This document shows positions 29,651 through 36,650 of a DNA stretch of 64,000 nt, one piece after another. The DNA comes from an uncultured Alistipes sp. (lineage in GTDB: Bacteria > Bacteroidota > Bacteroidia > Bacteroidales > UBA932): positions 62,001-126,000 of the forward strand of contig CABMPD010000002.1 in NCBI GenBank assembly GCA_902388455.1, in the 5' to 3' direction. Every line of letters starts with the position of its first letter. Positions within the stretch are counted from its first letter, which is position 1. The notes below the pieces were generated by a model. That model was given only the letters and a program-made list of their open reading frames with translations, made no database searches and was not told the origin of the DNA. A program made the position numbers and the translations under genes.

Positions 29651-29961
29651 TGACAGAATTTGACATAAATAAATTGGAAGGGCTGCATACAGCGAGTGAA
29701 CTGCTGGATAAAAAGTATGGCAGAAAAGGGACTGAGTCAAGGGAAGAGTTTGACGGAAAGGCGCGTGCCTGGTACTATGGCGAGATTCTGCGTGACAGGC
29801 GTAAGGAATTGAAAATGACACAGCAGGAACTGGCGGATAAGGTGGGCACAGCGAGGAGTTACATAGCGCGTGTCGAGAAAGGAGAAACCGACATGCAGAT
29901 GTCAAGTTTTCTGCGTATAGCTTCGGCTATGGGGCTTTCTGTAGAGCTTAAGGCGATATGA
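29650..29961 (+). CDS. XRE-family antitoxin (HigA-like)
   Basis: This 103-residue protein has a helix-turn-helix in its C-terminal half: ILRDRRKELKMTQQELADKV, then GTARSYIARVEKGETDMQMSSF. It is the usual antitoxin and autorepressor of HigBA-type modules, and its length and gene order (toxin first) fit. Because the toxin before it has lost its N-terminus, this antitoxin may survive as an orphan DNA-binding protein. AT-rich codon use suggests acquired DNA. Confidence 0.88.
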   Translation: MTEFDINKLEGLHTASELLDKKYGRKGTESREEFDGKARAWYYGEILRDRRKELKMTQQELADKVGTARSYIARVEKGETDMQMSSFLRIASAMGLSVELKAI

Positions 29962-30022
29962 GAAAGCTGTGTGTTACTGTGACATCATTCACATCAGACT
30001 TCTGTCTGATATAAAGCAATAT

Positions 30023-30250
30023 ATGACAACATTCAGATTTATAACTGTAGGAGAGAATCTTGGAACCCGCAAGTTAGGCGAGGAGACAAGAAATAAACTG
30101 CTGCCTCTGCTTCTCGGCGAAGGGCAGGTAGTTCTGGATTTTGAGGGGGTGAATGACTTTGCGCGGAAGAATATCTCAGTTGCTTTTAAGAGAAGGTATC
30201 TGGCATTGAACAGCAAAAAAAGGAACGAGTTCGCCAGTGAGGAACAATGA
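30023..30250 (+). CDS. STAS-like DUF4325-type protein, possibly truncated
   Basis: This is a 75-residue protein. The N-terminal part FITVGENLGTRKLGEETRNK followed by VVLDFEGV matches the start of STAS-like DUF4325 proteins, but the usual serine-containing S-S-F-A-D motif after the D-F-E-G-V strand is missing and the C-terminus is short and basic. An internal deletion or a fused end is likely. It lies between the antitoxin and the receptor-gene scar at 30273. Confidence 0.5.
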   Translation: MTTFRFITVGENLGTRKLGEETRNKLLPLLLGEGQVVLDFEGVNDFARKNISVAFKRRYLALNSKKRNEFASEEQ

Positions 30251-30272
30251 GTTTTCTGTCTCCGTATCATCT

Positions 30273-30313
30273 CATGTTGGCGCCCGCGGAGGCCTGCAGG
30301 TAGCCGGAGAATC
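30273..30313 (-). pseudogene. 41-bp identical fragment of the receptor gene
   Basis: These 41 bases are identical to 28607-28647, inside the coding sequence of the receptor at 27014-29311 and in the same orientation. No other homology to the receptor is seen nearby. It is a fossil of a second receptor copy or a recombination scar. Confidence 0.85.
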
Positions 30314-30376
30314 TTTTCAAGCAGTTCCCGGTCATGTGACATGGCACGAATGATAAAGGGGAGAAATAAAAAATTA

Positions 30377-31645
30377 TTAAAGCGCATTCATCGCTTTTTC
30401 GAAAACATTCTGGAAATCCTCCGTCCTGTCGGCTCCGAGATAAACACCTATGATATTTTTACATGGATTGACGTATAGAACCTGCCCGTATAGCCCGAAA
30501 GCCCAATGGCCGCCTTGGTGAAGAATAGCTCTCGCCCTGTCATCTTCCTGCCGTTGCCAGCCACAATAGGTTACATTCTCAGGCAGATTGTGCGGGTCCT
30601 GATAGTAAGCCTTAAGACTATCTGTATCTGAGAAGCTCTTCTCTCCCATAATACCCCAATACCAGGAATATGAATAAGTGTATCTACGCTTTTCACCGCT
30701 GACATGTGTGCTTAATGAACGTGCCGTGAAAGCAGAATCAATAATTTGCGTTCCGTTCCAATTGCCAGCATTCAGATACAGACGTCCGATTTTTGCCAAA
30801 TCCCTCACATTGCTTGTAAGGCCGGCATAGCTTTTTGCCACCCCATGTTTTCTGCTGTCCAGTCCGATAAGTGCATTTTTCTCCATCCCTAACGGTTGCC
30901 ATACCTTTTCGGAAAGATATTGTGCATACGGCATTCCTGTAGCCCTTTCTATTATGATTCCCAAAATCTGGGCTGTCATTGAATCATAATGGTAGTATTC
31001 ACCGGGTTTATGGGAAAACTTCATGTTCTTGACAACTTTCATCGCATCGTTGCCCATATACAGATGTGCCATTTTTGAAAAAGGATTCCAGCTGTAGTTC
31101 TCTTTAAACTTCAACCCGGCTGTCATATCAAGAAGGTGCTCTACCCTTAACGAATCAAATAAAGGGTCTTTCTTTTGAAGTTCAGGTATATAATCAGTGA
31201 CCGGATCGTTCAGGCTCTTGATATATCCTTCTTTGAGCGCAATGCCGCAAAGCATTGATGTTATGGTCTTGGTTACAGAGAAGATACATGATTGGCTATC
31301 CTTGTTCCAGCCACCGTAATAGTGCTCGAAAACAATCGTATCATTTCTGATGATAAGTGCGGCTGCCGGCTTACCGCAGCTCTCCATTGATTCCGGGATA
31401 CTCATCCTGCATACGGAATCCAGACGGGCCAGATAAAAATTCAGTTTCATTGTGTCCAGCACCCTTTCTGTTTCAGGCAGTTCGGGAAAAGTGAAAGTCC
31501 GAGGACCTCTGTACACTGTATCCTGTTCAAACACCGTGTAATCATCGACTGCCGCATTACCGTATTTGATTCCCTTATATACAATACATGAATCCAATGA
31601 CATTATGCAAGCCAGTATAGCAAATGCTTGTATGAGTTTTCTCAT
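30377..31645 (-). CDS. Serine hydrolase, class C beta-lactamase-like lipoprotein
   Basis: This is a 422-residue exported protein starting MRKLIQAFAILACIMSLDSC, a lipoprotein signal with Cys20. The catalytic S-x-x-K is Ser123-Val-Thr-Lys126 (FSVTKTI), the Y-x-S/N element is in YYHYDSMTAQ, and the third motif appears as HQGG near residue 385. This is the beta-lactamase/penicillin-binding-protein class C fold used by many peptidases and esterases, so resistance should not be assumed. The start at 31645 is supported by the signal peptide and by a leader duplicated from the receptor gene. Codon use is more AT-rich than the receptor, suggesting replacement cargo behind a copied promoter. Confidence 0.9.
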   Translation of the reverse strand: MRKLIQAFAILACIMSLDSCIVYKGIKYGNAAVDDYTVFEQDTVYRGPRTFTFPELPETERVLDTMKLNFYLARLDSVCRMSIPESMESCGKPAAALIIRNDTIVFEHYYGGWNKDSQSCIFSVTKTITSMLCGIALKEGYIKSLNDPVTDYIPELQKKDPLFDSLRVEHLLDMTAGLKFKENYSWNPFSKMAHLYMGNDAMKVVKNMKFSHKPGEYYHYDSMTAQILGIIIERATGMPYAQYLSEKVWQPLGMEKNALIGLDSRKHGVAKSYAGLTSNVRDLAKIGRLYLNAGNWNGTQIIDSAFTARSLSTHVSGEKRRYTYSYSWYWGIMGEKSFSDTDSLKAYYQDPHNLPENVTYCGWQRQEDDRARAILHQGGHWAFGLYGQVLYVNPCKNIIGVYLGADRTEDFQNVFEKAMNAL

Positions 31646-31664
31646 TTCTGTTTTTCTTTTGGTG

Positions 31665-31747
31665 CAAAGGTCGCCACTGCCGGCGGCGCAGGCAAGACAC
31701 AAAAGTGTTTATTCGTTGGTTGTCAGTAACTTCAACACTTTAGTGTG
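31665..31747 (-). promoter_or_regulatory. Serine hydrolase promoter with two LuxR-type operators
   Basis: The minus strand has -7 box GACCTTTG (31672-31665) and operators at 31709-31696 and 31747-31734, the same spacing (38 bp apart) as the receptor promoter. The segment 31645-31708 is a near-identical copy of 29315-29378. Confidence 0.75.
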
Positions 31748-31770
31748 TTTTTGCCCAAAGACTGAAGAAA

Positions 31771-31784
31771 AACACTTTTGTGTC
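31771..31784. promoter_or_regulatory. ACAC-N4-GTGT operator upstream of the LuxR-type gene
   Basis: AACACTTTTGTGTC lies 37 bp from the operator at 31734 and about 41 bp before the regulator's -7 box. It could serve autoregulation of the regulator or extend the divergent hydrolase control region. Confidence 0.6.
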
Positions 31785-31824
31785 TTTTATTTTTAAAATT
31801 TTAGGTTATCAGGGGGATTTCCTT

Positions 31825-31832
31825 TAAATTTG
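31825..31832 (+). promoter_or_regulatory. -7 promoter box of the LuxR-type regulator
   Basis: TAAATTTG matches TAnnTTTG and lies 32 bp before the ATG at 31865. Confidence 0.6.
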
Positions 31833-31864
31833 TAGAGTGCTGTCCAACTTTAGATTGTAAGCCT

Positions 31865-32641
31865 ATGTCAGATATTGCCGATGTCAAAAAATCCGATTTT
31901 TTCACTCAGAGCAACGCGGTGAGCCCCGTGCCCGAGAGCGAGTACGCCCGGGTGGAGCCGTACGTGGAGATGCTCGAGTGCATGTCCCGGCTGACGTACC
32001 AGTCGATATACGTGATAGACTACTGGAAGAAGAATTTCCTGTATGTGTCGGACAATCCGCTGTTTCTATGCGGCCGGACACGGGATGAGGTGTTAGCTAA
32101 GGGGTACGACTTCTACTTCGAGGTGTGCGAGCAGTCGGAACTGGCGGCGCTGGTGGAGATCAACGAGGCGGCCTTCCGCTTCTACAACCGGCTGCCGGTG
32201 GCGGACCGCACGGCCTACAGCATCTCGTACAATTTCCATATCCGCGACAGCGTCAGCGGGAAGTCCCGCCTGATACACCACAAGCTGTCCCCTATGCGCC
32301 TGACTCCGCAGGGGGAGATGTGGCTGGCCCTGTGCTCGGTGTCGCTGGCCTCTGACGGCTCGGAGCTTCAGGCCCGTATCGTCTGCGAGAACAGCCCGAA
32401 GGTATGGGACTACAGCTTTGAGGGCCGCCGCTGGAAGGAGGGTGAGGAGGATGTGCTGACGGACATGGAGAAGGCCATCATTTCGTATTCGAACCGAGGG
32501 ATGACCATAGGTGAGATTGCCGACCGGCTGTGCAAGGCGGTGGATACGGTCAAGGGCTACCGCAAGGTCCTGTTCCAGAAACTGGACGTGACGAATATCT
32601 CGGAGGCCATCGCCTGCGCGAAGTCCCGCCGGATGCTGTAA
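31865..32641 (+). CDS. LuxR-type transcriptional regulator with PAS-like N-terminal domain
   Basis: This is a 258-residue cytoplasmic regulator. Residues about 45-150 resemble a PAS sensor fold (QSIYVIDYWKKNFLYVSDN...FLCGRTRDEVLAKGYDFY), and residues about 195-255 a LuxR/GerE HTH (LTDMEKAIISYSNRGMTIGE, then VDTVKGYRKVLFQKL). Six ACAC-N4-GTGT dyads lie within 2.5 kb upstream and 40 bp downstream of the gene, at three promoters in the same geometry, so it is the natural candidate for binding them, probably as an activator. The ligand is unknown. Confidence 0.87.
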   Translation: MSDIADVKKSDFFTQSNAVSPVPESEYARVEPYVEMLECMSRLTYQSIYVIDYWKKNFLYVSDNPLFLCGRTRDEVLAKGYDFYFEVCEQSELAALVEINEAAFRFYNRLPVADRTAYSISYNFHIRDSVSGKSRLIHHKLSPMRLTPQGEMWLALCSVSLASDGSELQARIVCENSPKVWDYSFEGRRWKEGEEDVLTDMEKAIISYSNRGMTIGEIADRLCKAVDTVKGYRKVLFQKLDVTNISEAIACAKSRRML

Positions 32642-32664
32642 AACATTTTTCTCAAGCACAATTC

Positions 32665-32709
32665 GACACTTTTGTGTCTTGTCCGGGTTCCGGATGCTGC
32701 CGACCTTTG
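32665..32709 (+). promoter_or_regulatory. ThiF-like gene promoter with LuxR-type operator
   Basis: Operator GACACTTTTGTGTC (32665-32678), then TTG at 32679-32681, then GACCTTTG (32702-32709). The 23 bases between operator and -7 box equal the 23 in the receptor and hydrolase promoters, and the operator and -7 sequences are identical to those of the receptor. Confidence 0.78.
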
Positions 32710-32726
32710 CGGAAAAATCGGAAATT

Positions 32727-33431
32727 ATGGGACGTTATGACAGGAACCGGATCTATATCTCCGCCGGACAGCAGGAGAGAATCCGCAGTTACCGGGTGTT
32801 CATAGGAGGAGCCGGTATCGGCAGCCTCGTGGCTGAGTGCGCGCTCAGGCTCGGCTTCGAGCGTATCACCGTTGTGGATATGGACTCAGCGGAGGCGATA
32901 GACGACAGGCTCAGGGCCATCAATCCGGATGCGGATATCATCGTTAAGAATACGGCGGTGACGCACGATAACGTGCGGGAACTAATAGACGGATGTGACG
33001 CAGCAGTCAATGCGCTGGATTTCACGACGGACATTCCGCTGGAGCTGGATGACGTATGCCTGGACCGCGGCATACCGGTGCTGCATCCCTACAATATCGG
33101 ATTCTCATCCTGCGTCATGGTGCTTGTTCCCGGTTCTCCGAGGCTCCGGGAGCTGCTGCCTGAGGGGGCCTCGCCGGCGGGCTTCGAGAAGAGGGCCGTG
33201 GAGCATGTAATCCGGCATTTTGACCGGATTGCCGAGCCGAAGCTCTACCTGGACCGCATCCTGTGGAAATACGAGGAGGAGGGCGGTGTACTTCCGCCTC
33301 CCCAGCTGTCCGTAGCCTCGAGCATGCTCGCCGGGATGTGCACTGACATCCTTTTCCGCCTGGCCACCGGCAGCGTGGTCAAGACCTTCCCAAAATTCTA
33401 CTTTTATTCGATAGCGGACGACGTGCTGTAA
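32727..33431 (+). CDS. ThiF/E1-like protein, probably missing the adenylation core
   Basis: This is a 235-residue ThiF/MoeB (E1-like) Rossmann protein. The ATG at 32727, just after the promoter, is preferred over an in-frame TTG at 32679. The nucleotide loop GGAGIGSLVAE and VVDMD strand are present, as is the aspartate in VNALDF. In related E1-like proteins VVD.D.VE is followed by SNLNRQ (arginine finger) and a conserved Lys before the R-L-x-x-I-N-P strand. Here VVDMDSAEA runs straight into IDDRLRAINPDADI, so about 17-20 residues with those catalytic groups are absent. It may bind nucleotide without adenylating. It is controlled with the receptor through the shared operator. Confidence 0.8.
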   Translation: MGRYDRNRIYISAGQQERIRSYRVFIGGAGIGSLVAECALRLGFERITVVDMDSAEAIDDRLRAINPDADIIVKNTAVTHDNVRELIDGCDAAVNALDFTTDIPLELDDVCLDRGIPVLHPYNIGFSSCVMVLVPGSPRLRELLPEGASPAGFEKRAVEHVIRHFDRIAEPKLYLDRILWKYEEEGGVLPPPQLSVASSMLAGMCTDILFRLATGSVVKTFPKFYFYSIADDVL

Positions 33432-33507
33432 GGGGAAAATGCAGAATTGACAGAACAATATTGCAAATCTTCAAAAAATTGCAAGATGAATATTGCAAAT
33501 TGACGAA

Positions 33508-33539
33508 AAGGCCGGCCCTGACAGCGCGGGACCGGCCTT
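33508..33539. terminator. Bidirectional terminator between converging genes
   Basis: AAGGCCGG (33508-33515) pairs with CCGGCCTT (33532-33539), extended inward by CCC/GGG, between the ThiF-like gene (+) and the GH109-like gene (-). It is AT-rich on the left flank. Three TTGCAA palindromes (33461, 33479, 33493) lie just before it with no obvious role. Confidence 0.7.
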
Positions 33540-33564
33540 GACGTGTGTTCAGGCGGGGTGCCTG

Positions 33565-34986
33565 TTATTTCTTGTAGGCGAAGTGGAAGCCGTCGGTCTT
33601 GTCCCAGTCGCCGCGGGTGAAGTCGGGCACTTCTACGGGCATGTTGCCGTGGAACATGGAGACTGCTCCGAGCTCGCCGACGCAGGACCACTCGGCTGCG
33701 TCATAGACGTCCATGTCGAGGGGCAGGCCGTTGCGCAGGCAGTACACGAGACGGTAGTCCATCACGAAGTCCATGCCGCCGTGGCCGCCGACCTTCTTGG
33801 CGATCTCGCCCACCTCGCGGTGGATCGGGTGCATGTATTTCTCCATGAGGGCTTTGCGGGCTGCCTCAGGTACGAAGCTGTGGGAGCTGAGGTCCTCGTG
33901 GTCAGGCACCTCGTCCGAGCTGATGTTCTCAGGCTCGAATGCGAAGCCCTCGATGGGGTACTTGTTGGCGAAGCCCTCGGTACCGGTCAGCTGGTACTTG
34001 CGGTCGTAGGGGCGGGGAGTCATGACGTTGTGATGAATCTCGATCATCTTGCCGTTGGCGGTGCTGAGGAGGGTGATGGTGTAGTCACCGTTGGCGCACT
34101 CATCGAGGCCCATCTTGTCCTGCACGAGCTTGAGGCCGTTGACGGACTTGGTGTCGAAAGCGACCAGGGTCTCTAACTTGTCGCCTCTGTGGATATTCAT
34201 GGCCTGGCATACGGGACCGAATCCGTGGGTGGCGTAGACGTCACCGCGGTGGTCCTGGTTGAAGTCGAGGCGCCAGTTGCCCTGGTACTCGTCCCAGTAG
34301 GGCTCGAGGTTGTGGATGTATCCGCCGGCACCGTGGAGGACCTCACCGAAGAGACCCTGCTGGGCCATGTTGAGGGCGGTCATCTCGAAGAAGTCGTAGA
34401 CGCAGTTCTCGAGCATCATGCAGTGTCTCTGGGTGCGCTCGGCGGTGTTGACCAGAGCCCAGCACTCGGCGAGGGAGGTGGCTGCAGGTACCTCGATGGC
34501 CACATGCTTGCCCTGTTCCATGGCGAAGACTGCCATCTCTACGTGGTTCTGCCAGGGGGTCACGATGTAGACGAGGTCGATGTCGTCTCTCTGGCAGAGC
34601 TCCTTCCAGCCTTCCTCTCCGCTGTACTCGTCAGCGTGGGGACGTCCGGCTTTCTCAAGGATTTTCTGAGCGGCTGCTGCCCTTTCGGGATACAGGTCGC
34701 AGAGGGCCTTGATCTCCGTGCCCTCGATGTGGGTGAAGCGCTCCACTGCGCCGGGGCCTCTCATTCCTAAGCCGATGAAGCCTACGCGCACTACCTCCAT
34801 GGGCTCGGTGGTAAGTCCGATGACGGATTTCTGGCCGTCAACCCTGGGGGGCACCTGGAATACTATCTTCCCGTTCTGAATGTCATAGGGAATGGAACTG
34901 TCGCAATGCTGAACTGAATCGCAGGATGTTGCGGCTGCGAAAGCGGCTGTCAGCGCCAGTGCAATGTAACCTAATCTGAATCTCAT
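33565..34986 (-). CDS. Gfo/Idh/MocA oxidoreductase, glycoside hydrolase 109-like
   Basis: This is a 473-residue exported protein with lipobox AAATSC at residue ~22. An NAD-binding Rossmann domain starts RVGFIGLGMRGPGAVERF, followed by VYIVTPWQNHVEMA and KHVAIEVPAATSLAE, then a C-terminal alpha/beta domain with the family stretch HNLEPYWDEYQGNWRLDFN. GH109 enzymes use tightly bound NAD to cleave alpha-N-acetylgalactosamine from glycans by an oxidation/elimination/reduction route, and Bacteroidales have many. An exported form would act on mucin-type glycans. It is followed by rsmA upstream (11-bp gap), so both may be read from the rsmA promoter. Confidence 0.9.
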   Translation of the reverse strand: MRFRLGYIALALTAAFAAATSCDSVQHCDSSIPYDIQNGKIVFQVPPRVDGQKSVIGLTTEPMEVVRVGFIGLGMRGPGAVERFTHIEGTEIKALCDLYPERAAAAQKILEKAGRPHADEYSGEEGWKELCQRDDIDLVYIVTPWQNHVEMAVFAMEQGKHVAIEVPAATSLAECWALVNTAERTQRHCMMLENCVYDFFEMTALNMAQQGLFGEVLHGAGGYIHNLEPYWDEYQGNWRLDFNQDHRGDVYATHGFGPVCQAMNIHRGDKLETLVAFDTKSVNGLKLVQDKMGLDECANGDYTITLLSTANGKMIEIHHNVMTPRPYDRKYQLTGTEGFANKYPIEGFAFEPENISSDEVPDHEDLSSHSFVPEAARKALMEKYMHPIHREVGEIAKKVGGHGGMDFVMDYRLVYCLRNGLPLDMDVYDAAEWSCVGELGAVSMFHGNMPVEVPDFTRGDWDKTDGFHFAYKK

Positions 34987-34997
34987 GTCTGTAGATA

Positions 34998-35795
34998 TTA
35001 ATTGTTAGTATTGGTTAAAATGTTTGTCAGTGCGGTAAAATCCTCTACGGACAGCTGTTCCGGCCTCATGTCCAGCAGCGGAGAGGCGGGGTCCGTCAGA
35101 GCAAGGCCGCTCCCGAGGAGGGGCTTGATGGAGTTGCGGATGGTCTTGCGCCTCATGTTGAAGCAGGTCTTGACGACCGCCTTGAAGAGTTTCTCGTCGC
35201 AGCCGAGGGCCGTCCGGTCATTGCGCCTTATCCGGATTACCGCCGAGCGCACCTTCGGGGGAGGGGTGAACGAGCCGGGCTCCACGCTGAACAGGTATTC
35301 GATGTCGTACCAGGCCTGCAGCAGCACCGAGAGGATGCCGTAGGCCTTGTTGCCCGGAGGGGAGGCGAGACGGTCCGCCACCTCCTTCTGGATCATTCCC
35401 ACTGCGAAAGGGATATTGTCCTTATGGTCGAGGATTTTGAAAAATATCTGAGAGGAGATGTTGTAGGGGAAATTGCCGATGACCGCGAGCCTGCCGGGGA
35501 ATATTTTCCCGAGGTCCATCCGCAGGAAGTCCTCCTCGTAGAGCCGCTGCCGGATGGAAGGATAGTTCTGGATGAGGTATTCGACCGACTCCTCGTCTAT
35601 CTCCACGGCCCTGAAATCCAGGCCGTCCTCTTGCAGCAGGTATTTGGTCAGCACGCCCATGCCCGGACCGACTTCCAGGACAGAGCATTCCGCCCCTCGC
35701 GGATCCATCTCTAAGAGAGACTCCACTATCCTTTGCGCGATGCCCTCGTCGTTGAGAAAATGCTGCCCTAACCGTTTTTTCGCCCTTACTTTCAT
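34998..35795 (-). CDS. rsmA: 16S rRNA dimethyladenosine transferase
   Basis: This 265-residue KsgA/RsmA dimethylates two adjacent adenines in the 3' terminal hairpin of 16S rRNA using S-adenosylmethionine. It starts with the family signature VRAKKRLGQHFLND, has the SAM loop EVGPGMGVLT and the catalytic motif IGNFPYNIS. A Bacteroidota promoter box lies 9 bp before the start. Confidence 0.97.
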   Translation of the reverse strand: MKVRAKKRLGQHFLNDEGIAQRIVESLLEMDPRGAECSVLEVGPGMGVLTKYLLQEDGLDFRAVEIDEESVEYLIQNYPSIRQRLYEEDFLRMDLGKIFPGRLAVIGNFPYNISSQIFFKILDHKDNIPFAVGMIQKEVADRLASPPGNKAYGILSVLLQAWYDIEYLFSVEPGSFTPPPKVRSAVIRIRRNDRTALGCDEKLFKAVVKTCFNMRRKTIRNSIKPLLGSGLALTDPASPLLDMRPEQLSVEDFTALTNILTNTNN

Positions 35796-35803
35796 TCCGG
35801 CTG

Positions 35804-35811
35804 CAAATTTA
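35804..35811 (-). promoter_or_regulatory. -7 promoter box of rsmA
   Basis: The minus strand reads TAAATTTG, ending 8 bp before the rsmA start codon at 35795, so the message should be nearly leaderless. Confidence 0.65.
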
Positions 35812-35840
35812 GGGAAAAATGGCGGAATTACCGCATAAAA

Positions 35841-36623
35841 TTAGAAAGGAGATACATCCCGGGTGCGGAAGGACTCCCTGGCCTTGCGGACGTAGAGGCG
35901 GAGGACGTCTTCGGGCAGGCGGGTTCGGGCCTTGGCCAGCAGGCGACGGGTGAGTTCAGGATATTTTGCAAGGGCGGTGGCCATCAGCCAGGCCATGGCC
36001 ATGCGGACGTAGTAGGGCGGGCGGCCGGCGGCGGTCCCGGGGCAGAGGTCGGGGCTGTCGCGGTCAGCTTTCCCCTGTCTGTAGTCCGAATGGATGTGCT
36101 CTAAGTCCAGCCCTTCCATCAGCCGGAATATCTCCGGCAGCGAGCCCTCCTCCATCATGCGGGACATGTACAGGATCAGGCCGTAGCGCACTTCGAACTC
36201 CCTGTGCGAGGCGAGGTGCTCCAGGATAAATGCCCATGTCGGGCAATCTCCCGAGAGGGCCCACCTGGCATCCGCGCAGACACTGTCACACAAGGCCCAG
36301 TTGTCGATATGGGGAACGAATGCCCGCAGTCTGTCAAGACGCTCTTCCAAAGGCATTTTCATCCGGTTGAGCATCATGCCCCAGACCATGTACTCCTCGT
36401 AGTACAGGCTCCGCTCCGGGGCAGCCTCGAACTGCCTTATGAGTTCCGCCGCACGGTCGGCTGAAGATGTCAGCTTAGCAGCGGCTTTTCTCATATCGGG
36501 AATATGCAGCCCGAGCACCCGTGTCCCCGGCAGCGGGTTGATTACGCGGATGTGTCCCCTGCGGTACCGGGCATCGCTGACGAACCTCTCCGGGATGTAT
36601 GGTCTAAGTATTTTCTCTATCAT
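35841..36623 (-). CDS. DNA alkylation repair protein (AlkD-like HEAT repeats)
   Basis: This is a 260-residue all-helical protein. The ATG at 36623 is chosen because it begins MIEKILRPYIPERF and leaves room for the divergent gene; the open frame upstream is antisense to that gene. The segment VLGLHIPDMRKAAAKL matches the N-terminal helix of AlkC/AlkD DNA glycosylases (G-V-x-x-P-x-L-R in AlkD), and later repeats such as YYEEYMVWGMMLNRMK fit the HEAT-like superhelix that removes N3/N7 alkylpurines. It lies divergent from an AlbA-like protein. Confidence 0.85.
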   Translation of the reverse strand: MIEKILRPYIPERFVSDARYRRGHIRVINPLPGTRVLGLHIPDMRKAAAKLTSSADRAAELIRQFEAAPERSLYYEEYMVWGMMLNRMKMPLEERLDRLRAFVPHIDNWALCDSVCADARWALSGDCPTWAFILEHLASHREFEVRYGLILYMSRMMEEGSLPEIFRLMEGLDLEHIHSDYRQGKADRDSPDLCPGTAAGRPPYYVRMAMAWLMATALAKYPELTRRLLAKARTRLPEDVLRLYVRKARESFRTRDVSPF

Positions 36624-36637
36624 GCCGGCAAATGTAG

Positions 36638-36645
36638 TAAATTTG
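36638..36645 (+). promoter_or_regulatory. -7 promoter box 6 bp before a start codon
   Basis: TAAATTTG ends 5 bases before the ATG at 36651. Transcription would begin at or next to the start codon, giving a leaderless message. Confidence 0.6.
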
Positions 36646-36650
36646 CGGGC

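Noticed and set aside
30377..31645. Antibiotic-resistance beta-lactamase
   Set aside because: It has the S-x-x-K fold motifs, but class C-like serine hydrolases have many other roles and nothing here shows drug hydrolysis.
33461..33498. Three TTGCAA palindromes as an operator
   Set aside because: The spacing is irregular (18 and 14 bp), and they lie between convergent gene ends, not at a promoter.
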